From assembly GCA_008690995.1 (NCBI GenBank), contig VRMN01000011.1:519410-583409 (forward strand): DNA of 64,000 nt, written 5' to 3'. The notes under the pieces are model-generated. The model was not told where the DNA came from, made no database searches, and saw nothing but the letters and a program-made list of their open reading frames with translations. This DNA comes from Porphyridium purpureum (lineage: Eukaryota > Rhodophyta > Bangiophyceae > Porphyridiales > Porphyridiaceae). Positions 39,211-48,594 of the stretch are shown here, in pieces. The translations under genes were made by a program, and so were the position numbers. Position 1 is the stretch's first letter. Each line of letters opens with the position of its first letter.

Positions 39211-41388
39211 ATGGCGGATATTCGTCTTCAGGCGGTGCACTCCGTGCCTGCCTCCGGGCCGCGGGGCGCTGGCACTTCCGATGGTGGGGCGCTTGACATG
39301 GCAGACTTGCTGGCGGGGCTGGGTGACGAGAAGCAGCTGATGCGCGAGCGTGCGCTTCTGGCGCTTCGCAAGTGGTTGGGAAGCAGTGGCGCCAACGAGG
39401 ATCTTGGGACGGTTGTGGATGCGTTGCTTGGCGCGCTGGAGAAAGAGGCCGGGGCGGGGCAGGCGGAGGAACAGATGTGGCAGCTACGATGCGGCCTACT
39501 TTTGGCGCTTCGCGACGTCGTGCTGTATTTGGAAACACATCGTGTGGATCCTGCGAACGGAAAGGACGTGAGTGCGGTCTTAAAGCCGCAGGACGAGGAG
39601 AGGATGGTCCAGCAGGCCATGATCGGGGTGGGCCGCGCAGAGCTGCGAGAGAGGCAGGCCGGTGCCCAGCTGCTCGGCGCAATGGCCAAGCTTCGCGGTG
39701 CGATTGTTTGGCGACAGACGGGTGACGCTCTGCTAGGGAGCGTCGAGGCGTCGTTTGAGCTGGACGAGAAGCAGCGCTCGCAGGAGAGTGCCGAGCTAGT
39801 GAAGCGTACCGCAAACGACTCAGCTCTGCAAAAGTCCGGCACGCAGCTGCTGCATGACACGGAAGGCTGGCGGAATCTTGAGACAAGCCTCAGCGCGGTG
39901 CGCTGCATTTTCGAGGCGTGCGGTGCGCAGATCTTTATGATGGCTCATTCCGAGTCGCCGGCTTTGGACGATAATGTTCACGCGCGGCTTCTCCCACTTG
40001 TGCTGCGCGCGCGCGAACACACCAACCGATTTGTGCGTGACACGGCGCTGTTTGTGCTGACGGCGCTGGTGGTGGGCGCGTCTGAATGTGATCGTGCGAA
40101 GAAAGATGAACAAGACACGTCCCCACTGGCCCTTACCGAGCGTGTGGCCGAGTCCATTGCGCGCGGGCTCGATGACAACTGGACCCACGTGCGCTTTGCA
40201 GGCTGTGTTTGTGCGCGCGAGTTCATGTCGCGACTGGATCCTTCGCGCCGCGAGGCATTCTACCCGCTTCTGCTGGCGCGCATGTGCTTGAACCGCCATT
40301 ATGAGGCGGAGGGCGTGCGGTTGTACTCGCAGACGACCTGGAAGCTTTTGATGGGTTTGCAGGGACGTCAAACGCTCACAGAATACATTGCGAATGTCGT
40401 GGCATATTATACGACGCAGTGTGATGCAGACAACCACGCGGTGCGCGAGGCAGCTTGTCAGGCCTTTTCTGAGCTCGCCACGCAGCTTCCGGACGAGGCG
40501 GCCGTTATTCCGTTCATCCCAAGCATGCTTGGCGCACTTGTCAACTGCTTCAAGGATGAGAGTTGGTCAGTGCGCGACTGTGCGTGCACGGCGAGCGCGC
40601 AAATCGTGTCGCGCTTTGGCGCTTTGTCTGAAAATGGCGGCGCTGAGGCGTGCGCGTCGTCCTTACCAGAGCTGCACAGCCTTTGGGTGGCGCATCTAGC
40701 CGACAACGTTTCGACTATTCGTGCCAACTCGGCACGCGCGCTCGCGGAGCTTGCCGCAGTATTTGATGGGGATCATGCGCTTTGTGGGGCGAAGCGCGCT
40801 GTTGCAGAATGCCGTGCGCTGCTGCCGCGCGTACATGAGCAGCCGCGCGACTCGAAGAGATACGCTGCCACACAGGACACACAGTTTGGCGCTTCGCACA
40901 AGCTGGCGCGCGATAATGACCCCCAGTTGCACGAGAACCAAACCATGTATTCGTGTTGTTCGCCAGCACCAAAGCTAAAGCGCGGTGGCGGGTGCATGGA
41001 CCACGGTTTTGCGCGCCACAAGCAGCCATGGGAGGAAACCGACGGAGCTCTGCGCCTGTTTGGCGCACTCCACCGCGTACAAAATAAGAACATCCACCCA
41101 TGCGCCGAGCTGCTCGGCGACTTTGTGCAGCTCGCAGCTCAGATGAACACTGAATTTGCGCACGCGCCGTACCTGATCGAAGCCTTATGGCTCTCGCTGA
41201 TCGAAGCGCTGCCAGCCATCTCGAAGGAGCAGCTCGAGCCTTTCGTTGCGGCACTGCTGCCGCCGCTGCACGCGGCGGAAAAGTGTAATCATCCGTTGGC
41301 TGAGAACGCGGCGCGCAGCGCGGGCACGAAACTTCGTTCCAAACTTGGCTTCACGACGTGGAAGCAGGCAAGCGAAGCCGAACACTAG
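39211..41388 (+). CDS. HEAT-repeat protein (TTI2/importin-like solenoid)
   Basis: About 725 residues, almost wholly HEAT/ARM helical pairs (RERALLALRKWLG, LSAVRCIFEACGAQIFMMA, RFVRDTALFVLTALVVG, HVRFAGCVCAREFMSRLD, AVREAACQAFSELATQLPDEAA, SVRDCACTASAQIV, TIRANSARALAELAAVF). Near residue 585-615 a Cys/Gly-rich insertion (MYSCCSPAPKLKRGGGCMDHGF) breaks the solenoid; the same kind of insertion is recalled in an uncharacterised green-plant HEAT family. Such solenoids act as scaffolds, for example nuclear import receptors or TTT-complex subunits; no precise orthologue is named. The ATG at 39211 is the first in frame. It is the last host gene before the transposon cluster. Confidence 0.75.
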   Translation: MADIRLQAVHSVPASGPRGAGTSDGGALDMADLLAGLGDEKQLMRERALLALRKWLGSSGANEDLGTVVDALLGALEKEAGAGQAEEQMWQLRCGLLLALRDVVLYLETHRVDPANGKDVSAVLKPQDEERMVQQAMIGVGRAELRERQAGAQLLGAMAKLRGAIVWRQTGDALLGSVEASFELDEKQRSQESAELVKRTANDSALQKSGTQLLHDTEGWRNLETSLSAVRCIFEACGAQIFMMAHSESPALDDNVHARLLPLVLRAREHTNRFVRDTALFVLTALVVGASECDRAKKDEQDTSPLALTERVAESIARGLDDNWTHVRFAGCVCAREFMSRLDPSRREAFYPLLLARMCLNRHYEAEGVRLYSQTTWKLLMGLQGRQTLTEYIANVVAYYTTQCDADNHAVREAACQAFSELATQLPDEAAVIPFIPSMLGALVNCFKDESWSVRDCACTASAQIVSRFGALSENGGAEACASSLPELHSLWVAHLADNVSTIRANSARALAELAAVFDGDHALCGAKRAVAECRALLPRVHEQPRDSKRYAATQDTQFGASHKLARDNDPQLHENQTMYSCCSPAPKLKRGGGCMDHGFARHKQPWEETDGALRLFGALHRVQNKNIHPCAELLGDFVQLAAQMNTEFAHAPYLIEALWLSLIEALPAISKEQLEPFVAALLPPLHAAEKCNHPLAENAARSAGTKLRSKLGFTTWKQASEAEH

Positions 41389-41740
41389 ACCTAAATACTG
41401 TGGAAAATCCAACAGGCCCGGACCCACAGGTACAACTGCTCCACTATAAGCAAACGCCACTGTTCCGAGAGGCCTTCTTTATGATACCAAGTATTTCGAT
41501 GCTAAATGCTGAAGCCTCTATGTCAAAACTTTGGAGTTTCTCCTACAAAACTGTACTTCCACTGTGCAAGGTTAAATATTTCATGCAGGTAGCTGCCTCT
41601 TGCAGCTGTCGCAGACGGCGTCGTGGGGCGTACAGCACAGCCTCACCTCGTGCGTAAATAGCGCGCCCCACTTTCGAGGTGCGCCGTGCGGTGCGAAGGT
41701 TAGAAGTAGACATTAGCGTGGAGAATAGACAATACTAAAA
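41389..41740. other. 3' flank of the last host gene
   Basis: No gene seen. CTGTAC at 41551-41556 and GTACAG at 41630-41635. Confidence 0.45.
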
Positions 41741-41741
41741 G

Positions 41742-42052
41742 TTTGTTGTGCTAAAAAGTGCCAAGGGGCGGAGAAGCTACCTCCTGCGAAGCCGACCGCG
41801 CGTACGCTGTGGGAATCCCATTGGCGGCCGCGTAGCAGCCTTCTCCGCGCTGTGTAGGTCTCTCCGGGGTTGCTCACACCCCGTGAAACCAGTTAGAAAA
41901 AGCGACACTCGAACTCTAAAGACAGGCCAATCCTGCTCCGCGCTGCTGCACCAGCCCTTTATATAGAGCAGCCGCGAGGGCTGGGACCATCGCACCCTCC
42001 GCGCGAACGTCCGGCCGGGTCGCTCTCGCCCCGGATACCGGTCGTGTCGACC
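41742..42052 (-). repeat. Probable solo or 3' LTR of the minus-strand copia relic
   Basis: The interval begins TGTTGTGC and ends GTCGACCA, giving TG...CA ends. It contains a minus-strand TATATAAAG at 41957-41965 and directly abuts the stop of the RNase H fragment. Boundaries are by eye, and a second copy is not in the window, so this is tentative. Confidence 0.4.
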
Positions 42053-42053
42053 A

Positions 42054-43096
42054 CTAGCTGATCAGCAGGTCGTACGCTCGCTCGCGCCCCCTCAATTGAG
42101 CATCCTCGGGCGAGTTCGCTTTTTCAACACGCCCCCTCAAACTAGCGTCGGTTAAATGTCTGCGAAATGAATCCGCGCTTAGATGTTTCGTCAGCATGTC
42201 AGCCATATTGTCTTTCGTGCCCACCTTGTCCAGCTCCGTATCTCCGCGACAATAAAGATTGTGTAGCATACTCACACTGATCCCATGATACTTCAAGGAG
42301 GCACGCAGACGTGCGGAACAACCTTTTCGGATGGTCGAGATGACGGCCGCGTTGTCCGTGAGGGTCTTCCCACAGACGCTCTTCCCCAGGGAGCTTTCCA
42401 TTAATTCGAGGGAAGGCACCATGGAATGATTAGTCGCTTCGTTCAGCACAATAATCTCGGCTTCCGTCGTACTGTCCGCTGTCGTCCGTTGCAACTAACT
42501 TCTCCAACCTAGTATGCCCACACGCCTTTGCCCCTGAACTGAGTCTTGAACCTCATAAAACGTTACCCATCCACTCGTGGACTTCCTCGTTGTGGCGCAC
42601 CCCCCGCGATCTGCATCTAGTAACATGACCACGCATGCCCTGCTTGATTCTTCTGCATTGTGTGTGACGGACGTAATTTGAGACTGTGTCTGCGTTGGAC
42701 AACAACGTCGCCGATGGCGGATGCGTGCACGATCAGTCTGTTCGCCATGCGGATGGATTCCTTTCATAGGCGCGGATCCATGAGGGCTTCGAAGTTGTTG
42801 GTCATGTGGCTGGATGCCCCTGAGTCCAAAACCCAGCCGTCGTTCCGGTCTGCGCGCACGACGTCGGCCCAAGTCCGCCCTTCAGTCCGTGTGTTAAAAT
42901 ATGAGGAAGGTACAGTCCTGGCCAAGATGTTTGCAACACCCTCATAAAAAGTGAAATTCGTGTAAAAGTGAAGAATCTTGATAGGCAAGGGCATGTTTTG
43001 AGCACGCCACTCGATCGCGCGTCCCAAGAAACACTGGGGCGCGTCCAACCGGGAGGGAAAGGCAAGGAAAGAGCGGGTGGGCAATGGAGACAGCAA
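42054..43096 (-). pseudogene. Decayed Ty1/copia Pol relic (protease and RNase H fragments)
   Basis: Reading on the minus strand, the fragment from 43096 to 42764 ends with DGWVLDSGASSHMTNNF, the aspartic-protease motif of copia Pol. Further left, in other frames, come DADRGGCATTRKSTSGWVTF (42650-42540) and STTEAEIIVL, TDNAAVIS, KYHGISVSMLHNLYCRG, GTKDNMADMLTKHL (42494-42054), the RNase H region and its C-terminal end. The integrase and reverse transcriptase are absent, and at least two frameshifts and one stop separate the pieces, so this is an internally deleted, dead copy. Its protein sequence differs clearly from the copia element at 44466-62588, so it is another lineage. Confidence 0.85.
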
Positions 43097-44430
43097 AAAG
43101 GGGGTATTGGCGAGCGGCGCAGGTTTTGGAATGTGAGAAAGAAAACACGAAGATCAAGAAGGATGAGACTTTAGTACTTGGTGTGGTGGCCGCGCGCGTC
43201 CAGTACAGCTTGAAGACGGCGAGGCATGGACTCTAAAAGTGGAACTACGTACTTTTGGGCCTCGGTCGCCCACGCCGCAAGGACGGCAGCCTTAAGTTCT
43301 GCGACGCGTGCGAACTGGCGGCCTTTTTGGTAAACCACGCGCGGCAAGACGCCCCAAATGTTTTCAATTGGGTTAAGGTCCAGAGACCTTGCAGGCCACG
43401 GCAGCACAGTGACGCCGAGTGCGTCGAGCCACGCCTTGGTCGAGTTGGCCGTATGTGCCGGGGCATTGTCTTGCTGGAAAGTGAAATTGAAGTCATACAT
43501 TTCCAGGCCGAACGGAAGCAAGGCTTCCAGCAAGACTTGTTGATACTTCACGGCATTCAAGCCACCCTCGACGAAGACGGCCATTGTTAGGCCGCGCAGG
43601 GACATACCGGCCCACATGTGAACCTTGCCACCTCCAGATTGCTGGCGCCTGGCGTACGAACTTGACTTGGCGCGACAGTCGACCCATCGCTGTGAGGAGC
43701 CGAACGGGCCATCGCAGCTCCAAATCTTCTCGTCTGAAAAGATCACTTGATGCCAGAAAGCCATTGGTTTCGCAATGAATGCGGTGGCAAACGCCAATCG
43801 CTTGCTGGTGTTGTCAGACGACAGCGAAGGTTTCCGCGAGACTCGCTTGTAGCGAAGAAAGCCTGCTGCTTGAAGCGTCCGACGCACTGTCCTGGCCGAG
43901 CACTGCAAGTGCAGCTCGTGAACCACCTGTCCGGACGTCAGTGCATCAACAGATACGGCGCGAATGGTGCGGCGTTCCGATTTGCGACTCAAAAGCCGTT
44001 TCGGACCTGGCTTCTTGCGGACGATCCGGTGCCCCGTTGGCACAAGAAAATGACTGACAGTTGCATAGGATGGCCGCGAGCGATCTGGGCGCGTCATGAA
44101 GCCTTCGCAATTGCTCGTGCCGACAGCTCCTGGCCCGCAAGGGCGTCGATCTGCCCTTTTTCGTGTTCCGACAGTCACGGCGCCATCGTTCGGCCGTTGC
44201 GCGCTCAATTTCGATCTGGAGACTCTCCACTTGCGCACGACGAGATGGATCAGCGAGCGAAGATCCTTTGAGCACCTTCTGATGGTCTGGGGAAAACAAA
44301 AACGCGCGCGCCGCGCCTTGGTTCATCGTCATGCTCGATGTGAACAATGTTAAAAAAGAGTTAAAAATAAGCTTTCTATTAAAATGGGCTATTTTACTAT
44401 AAGATCCATTTTTTGGACCAAAATGCAGGT
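42913..44430 (-). mobile_element. Tc1/mariner-type element, degenerate
   Basis: Holds the frameshifted transposase at 43171-44300. On the left a TA (42911-42912) is followed by CAGTCCTGGCCAAGATG, which looks like a Tc1-type terminal repeat. The right end is uncertain: no good reverse-complement copy is found, only a weak TTGGACCA...GGTATA similarity near 44410-44435. The right boundary is a guess. Confidence 0.55.
43171..44300 (-). pseudogene. Tc1/mariner transposase, frameshifted
   Basis: The main frame (43171-44238) has the catalytic D, D34-type E core: VIFSDEKIWSCDG, FQQDNAPAHTANSTKAWLDALG and SLDLNPIENIWG, which is the DD34E signature of Tc1 elements, preceded by a paired-like DNA-binding region (SGQVVHELHLQCSARTVRRTLQAAGF). 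The first helix-turn-helix (SEHEKGQIDALAGQELSARA) is in a different frame, so one frameshift near 44110 breaks the gene. No ATG joins both parts. The DDE residues themselves look intact, so the loss may be fairly recent. Confidence 0.88.
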
Positions 44431-44465
44431 ATAAACAGTTAATTTCTGTCTCCGCAAACGGTTTA

Positions 44466-44661
44466 TGTCGCTACCGAGGTATGTGGGTACAGTTGCCTGC
44501 GATATAAGATAGCGGCCGGTCTGGCAAACCTGTGGCGACAGTGGTGGAGAGAGAGAGAGTGGACAGAGAGTAGTAAAGAGGACTTATAGTTCCCGGCCCA
44601 TGGTAGCGGGTGAGAGCCCCCCAAAGCTGACTACTCGTCCACACGGAAGATAGCAACAGCA
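44466..44661 (+). repeat. 5' LTR of the copia retrotransposon
   Basis: 196 bp. Contains GTACAG at 44487-44492 followed by TATAAG at 44503-44508, a plausible promoter, and a GA-rich tract. 195 of 196 positions match the 3' copy by eye. The base after the LTR begins TTGAATTCAATCCG; the primer-binding site tRNA is not recognised. Confidence 0.92.
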
Positions 44662-44774
44662 TTGAATTCAATCCGTTGCGTGGATTGTCTTCGGGGAGAA
44701 GGAAGGAATATTCCTATCACAATGAGAAAACAAAGAGAACTTTCGCCCTCTGGGCAGGCCTGTGTAGGCACAGG

Positions 44775-45070
44775 ATGTCTCAGTTAAGCGGATCGGCTCT
44801 ATCCACCCGCGTGCTAGAGGCACGCGAGTTGACGGAAGAGTACAAAGCACAAATGGCAGACAAGGACACGGCGGAGATCTTGGAGTCCCTTCAGGTTATG
44901 TTCACCGGCGAGATCATCAAGAATCTGGGGCCTGTCGGCCAGTTCTCATTCTACAGGTGGCTTGTAGACAAAGGAGTCACGATTCCTGAGAAAGACCATG
45001 GTGGGAACATAATCCCTGTTCTTTTCCGCCTTTTACCATTGTTGTCAGTCAGCCAGCGGGATCCGGGATC
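44775..45070 (+). pseudogene. Copia Gag, N-terminal part, cut by the DNA transposon
   Basis: Begins at the ATG 44775 (MSQLSGSALSTRVLEARELT) and runs about 99 codons to the insertion point. The frame stays open for a further 11 codons inside the transposon end and then stops at 45104. Its reading phase matches the Gag-Pol frame that resumes at 57924, so the two were once one ORF. It is helical and acidic with FYRWLVDKG; no domain is recognised. The frame is also open upstream to 44676 but without ATG. Confidence 0.8.
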
Positions 45071-45239
45071 CAGTCCGTGTGTTGAATATTTGCCCGTACT
45101 TTGAGAACCGAATACACCCAGGAAAAACTGACCGAAAAACTGACCGAAAAACTGAAATAAAGTGTAAGCAGGCCAAGATCAGCTTTTCGGTCAGTTTTTC
45201 GGTCAGTTTTTCGGCCAGTTTTTCGGTCAGTTTTTCGGT
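45071..45239. repeat. Left terminal and subterminal repeat array of the DNA transposon
   Basis: CAGTCCGTG at 45071-45079, then three direct GAAAAACTGACC units at 45122-45154, a 26-base spacer, and five units in the opposite orientation (CAGTTTTTCGGT) at 45181-45239. The two blocks could fold into a long hairpin. CACTA elements carry comparable 10-12-bp subterminal motifs bound by their transposase. Confidence 0.85.
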
Positions 45240-45388
45240 TACGCCCATTACATTTAAGCATTACCCATTTATAAATTACTTTCTTAGACATTACCAGATT
45301 TTAGAAATTACGTTTCGCGACATTACCAGACTTTGAAACCGGAATCTTTATCGGTTCACTTTTATTTCAAATTTGAGTCCTTACTTTT

Positions 45389-48040
45389 TTAGAAAAACGC
45401 ATCCACACAGTCGTCGTCGTTGATCTGTCGATTCGCATCTTGTGCAAGATGGAGGTTAATCTTTTTGTCCGTCAGGATGTTGATCAATGAAGATTTACCG
45501 TATGCAATCACTGCCTCCCACAATCCGCGGCGCAACTCGACAATGTTGTCTGTATCCGTGTTGATATGTACCATCGTACTGTCCGAAAGTATACGAGGCA
45601 TTGAAGCGACAATATTCTGGATGTAAATTTTGAGGCACTTCGCATCCGACAAAAGTTTACGCTGCTCCATCATCCGGGTCATGCTGTCGTTGACTAAGCA
45701 TGGATCGAACTCGTCACTTCTCAATCCGGATCTGTACAACATCGTCGACATCGGAAACGGCTTCCCCCACTGACCAGGTAAAGATCCGAAGTTGATTCTC
45801 TTCAGCGCTTCATTGAGACTCGTCCCCTCTCCGAATGTACGAAGAAAGTCGATGATGTTTCCGTGTTCATCAGTGAAACGTTTTGTCGATTTCGGATGAA
45901 GAATGTAGTTGGTACGCTCTTTCGACTTCAGCATTCGGTAATGTGTGACAAGTCGCCGTGTTCGTAGATTCTGTGCACTGCATGTGACTTGAGCTCCATA
46001 TATGGAACAATCCGGATTGTCTGAATCATGTGTACAGGAAAGCATATACGATAAAACTGTCGTTACGGCTTGCTCAAAGTTTCGATTGTCCTGACACTCG
46101 GTGATCAATACATCTTCGAAGTCATTCGCTGTCCAGGCAACTGATACGGATTGACGAGTAGGCGTCCTTCCGGATCGAAGCGAACGCATTGTAGCGTAGA
46201 GTAGTGCGTAAATCCGAAGTCCAGTTGCGATAAGCTCAACAAATATCCCTGAATTCGCATCTTCGAAATCGTCGAGTCTGAGAATGTTGAGATCTTTCAG
46301 CGGCCTTGGGATGTGCTTGCAGACGAATGTTGCTGGATTCAGGAATACCGGCCACACTTGATGTCCGATTACGCATCGTGTCACATGGCGAAGAAGCAGG
46401 ATGGATTTTTGATCGGATGATAAGTTTGTCTCACCGAGAGATTGAAGAAATGCGTATGTGGTTTCGTCATTAGCATGTGCATTGTTTGGTAAGTGCGCAT
46501 CGCTGTTTCGCACGTCGAATGTATGCGACAGCAGAATATTTCCAGCCTTCGGTGACTTGAGCGACAAGCCGACGAACAAGTTCTTTCGTATCGTCGTATA
46601 TATCAGGTTCAATGATCGCTCGCGTGCGGCTCTCAATTCGACGACTTGAATCGTACTCAGCTTTGTCATATCCGTAGGAATGTATGAGTTACACAAATCA
46701 CCAATCGTGTCTGATGTATTATTCGAATAGTATGCATTGTACCACGCACCGCTCTTTTGCGTGATTGGTTTTGTCAAACCTTCGTCGAGCTTTGATGTGG
46801 ATGAGCATGCCTTGGATTTGGATCGCTGTCTCATCGAATGTTCTGCATACGCTGGTTCGGATACCTTGCGGTTGTCGTCTTCATTTCTGCTATGCGCATC
46901 GAGTGCAGCCAAACATTCTTCGGTGATAGTCAGTGGTACGAGTGGTGCCGCTCCACTTCGAAAAAATGCGAGAAGATCCAAATCACAAATGCTGCCTGGA
47001 GTGTATGGTTTAATTCGCGACGTGTTTCGCATCTTCAGTTTAGACTTCTGCTTGAACTGTGAACGGGTATTCGATAACGTGAGCGCGACCGTTGCATCTG
47101 AGTTGGTCATTGTTATTGTCGCAGCGCCGTCGAATACCGGAGTAGGACGATGAGTCTCAAAAACTGCGTCATTCGCTTGATCCGGATACGTATTATTCGG
47201 ATTATCATCGCATAATACGTTTGCCTGTGATGGACTTTCATCCTTGTCCATCGGCGACTGCATTACTTCGGTCTCACTTTCGCGAAGTGGTGGTAGCATC
47301 GGATGTTGCGGATCAACAGTCTGAGGAAGACCAGTGCATTCAATCGCAGCATATGGTGGGAAACCAGCATCGAGAAGAGTCAATGACTCATACGGTTCGT
47401 CATCTGTACTCGCAGAATTCGTTGGTTTGTGTTTGATCCGAGCAGCCGTTGTCGTCGGTGCCCGTGTTTCCGTGTGAAGCTGTTGAATCCGCGTGGTATT
47501 TGTGTTCGTTCTTGTTGCCAGGTTCGCGGATTTCTTTCGACACTTGCGCTTATTCGGATGGTTGAAGGGCGAGTCATTGTCTGTATCGTCAATCCTTTGT
47601 GTTGCATTCTTTTCTGTTTCGGCGAATGTATCATATGTGTGGTCAGCGCATGTATTTTTGCCGAACAATTTCAATGCAGCACAGGTCGTATGCATCGTCT
47701 TTTGGCATCCATCTGCTAGACATGTGATTGTGTCGTACTGGTCGTCGTCGGATGCGATTGTATTCGACGAATTCAAACGACTGCATTCTCCGGATATGTG
47801 AACTGCGAAACACGGTTGCCGATCACTGGCGGTAGTGGGTTGAAGAATCGCATCGGTCGACGCCTTGATGTACCGCTTTCTTTGAGCTGCCTTCCCGGTC
47901 TTGCTCGTTATCTTCTCCAAATCCGTGTTCCCTAGCAATGACGGTGCGTCAGCCTTTGACAGACATCCGGATCTTCCGCGCCCTTTACGCCGCCCTGAAT
48001 CCACAGTTTCTTTGTACATCCTTTTACCGATTCCGCGCAT
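45389..48040 (-). CDS. Transposon-borne protein of unknown function with PHD-like zinc finger
   Basis: 883 residues, not recognised. Residues 77-134 form a Cys/His cluster: C77, C86, C107, C112, H117, C120, C131, H134; the C-x4-C-x4-H-x2-C core has PHD-finger spacing. Residues 140-420 are polar and disordered with acidic patches. The C-terminal half (about 470-870) looks folded and helical (LSSDQKSILLLRHVTRCVIGHQVWPVFLNPATFVCKHI, GIFVELIATGLRIYALLYATMRSL, FLRTFGEGTSLNEALKRINFGSLPGQWGKPFPM). It ends DDDCVDAFF. The ORF is intact and ATG-started. A chromatin-reading role is suggested by the finger only. It is transcribed towards the left end of the element and is divergent from the 318-aa gene. 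Confidence 0.75.
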   Translation of the reverse strand: MRGIGKRMYKETVDSGRRKGRGRSGCLSKADAPSLLGNTDLEKITSKTGKAAQRKRYIKASTDAILQPTTASDRQPCFAVHISGECSRLNSSNTIASDDDQYDTITCLADGCQKTMHTTCAALKLFGKNTCADHTYDTFAETEKNATQRIDDTDNDSPFNHPNKRKCRKKSANLATRTNTNTTRIQQLHTETRAPTTTAARIKHKPTNSASTDDEPYESLTLLDAGFPPYAAIECTGLPQTVDPQHPMLPPLRESETEVMQSPMDKDESPSQANVLCDDNPNNTYPDQANDAVFETHRPTPVFDGAATITMTNSDATVALTLSNTRSQFKQKSKLKMRNTSRIKPYTPGSICDLDLLAFFRSGAAPLVPLTITEECLAALDAHSRNEDDNRKVSEPAYAEHSMRQRSKSKACSSTSKLDEGLTKPITQKSGAWYNAYYSNNTSDTIGDLCNSYIPTDMTKLSTIQVVELRAARERSLNLIYTTIRKNLFVGLSLKSPKAGNILLSHTFDVRNSDAHLPNNAHANDETTYAFLQSLGETNLSSDQKSILLLRHVTRCVIGHQVWPVFLNPATFVCKHIPRPLKDLNILRLDDFEDANSGIFVELIATGLRIYALLYATMRSLRSGRTPTRQSVSVAWTANDFEDVLITECQDNRNFEQAVTTVLSYMLSCTHDSDNPDCSIYGAQVTCSAQNLRTRRLVTHYRMLKSKERTNYILHPKSTKRFTDEHGNIIDFLRTFGEGTSLNEALKRINFGSLPGQWGKPFPMSTMLYRSGLRSDEFDPCLVNDSMTRMMEQRKLLSDAKCLKIYIQNIVASMPRILSDSTMVHINTDTDNIVELRRGLWEAVIAYGKSSLINILTDKKINLHLAQDANRQINDDDCVDAFF

Positions 48041-48594
48041 TCTCCAAATCCCTCCGCGTTGTCAATATCCGCGTTGACCTCATGCGCATAGACCTTTGTC
48101 TTGTTCACCCGGATCCGCGTGCCACCCCGTCAGCGCTTTGTCCCTTCCGTCCCCTCCGCCTTCTCCGCTCCCTCCATCCCCTTCGCTCCTGTCTTTCTTC
48201 AGCCGGAATCTACATAGTCCCTCCCGCCCTCTGGTCTGCAGATTAGTTTCCTCGCTTGGCTTAATTTGCGCGCGCTCAGGCAATAAATCATCAAATGATG
48301 TTGTTTTATTATAATTTTGAATATGCATGAAAAGTCATCGAATTGTGATGAGGTATCCGGTTCATACTCAAATAGCTCTTTTTCATCCATAGCCATTCCT
48401 GACTTTGATGTGCATGGCTCACTTCGTTCGTGTGACGAAGTCGAGCATGGGCGTGGATCGTATGAAGGTGTCGAGGTTCGGGCTCTCTGTGCTTGTGTGT
48501 CAGAGGTGACGTTGCGCATGCGAATTGTCGGGCTACAACACACGGATAGGAACTGATACGCGGATATGCTGCCGTCTTACTCCTAAGCCCAGCA
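48041..48594. promoter_or_regulatory. Divergent promoter region inside the DNA transposon
   Basis: About 550 bp between two divergent transposon genes. A CCTCCG/CCCTCC-rich part (48140-48230) is followed by an AT-rich part (48285-48330). No ORF of note. Confidence 0.45.

Noticed and set aside
44466-44661. Reading the two 196-bp repeats as solo LTRs or as ends of one 18-kb cargo-carrying retroelement
   Set aside because: The shared GTTTA duplication, polypurine tract and in-phase gag halves fit one copia element interrupted by a separate transposon with its own ends.
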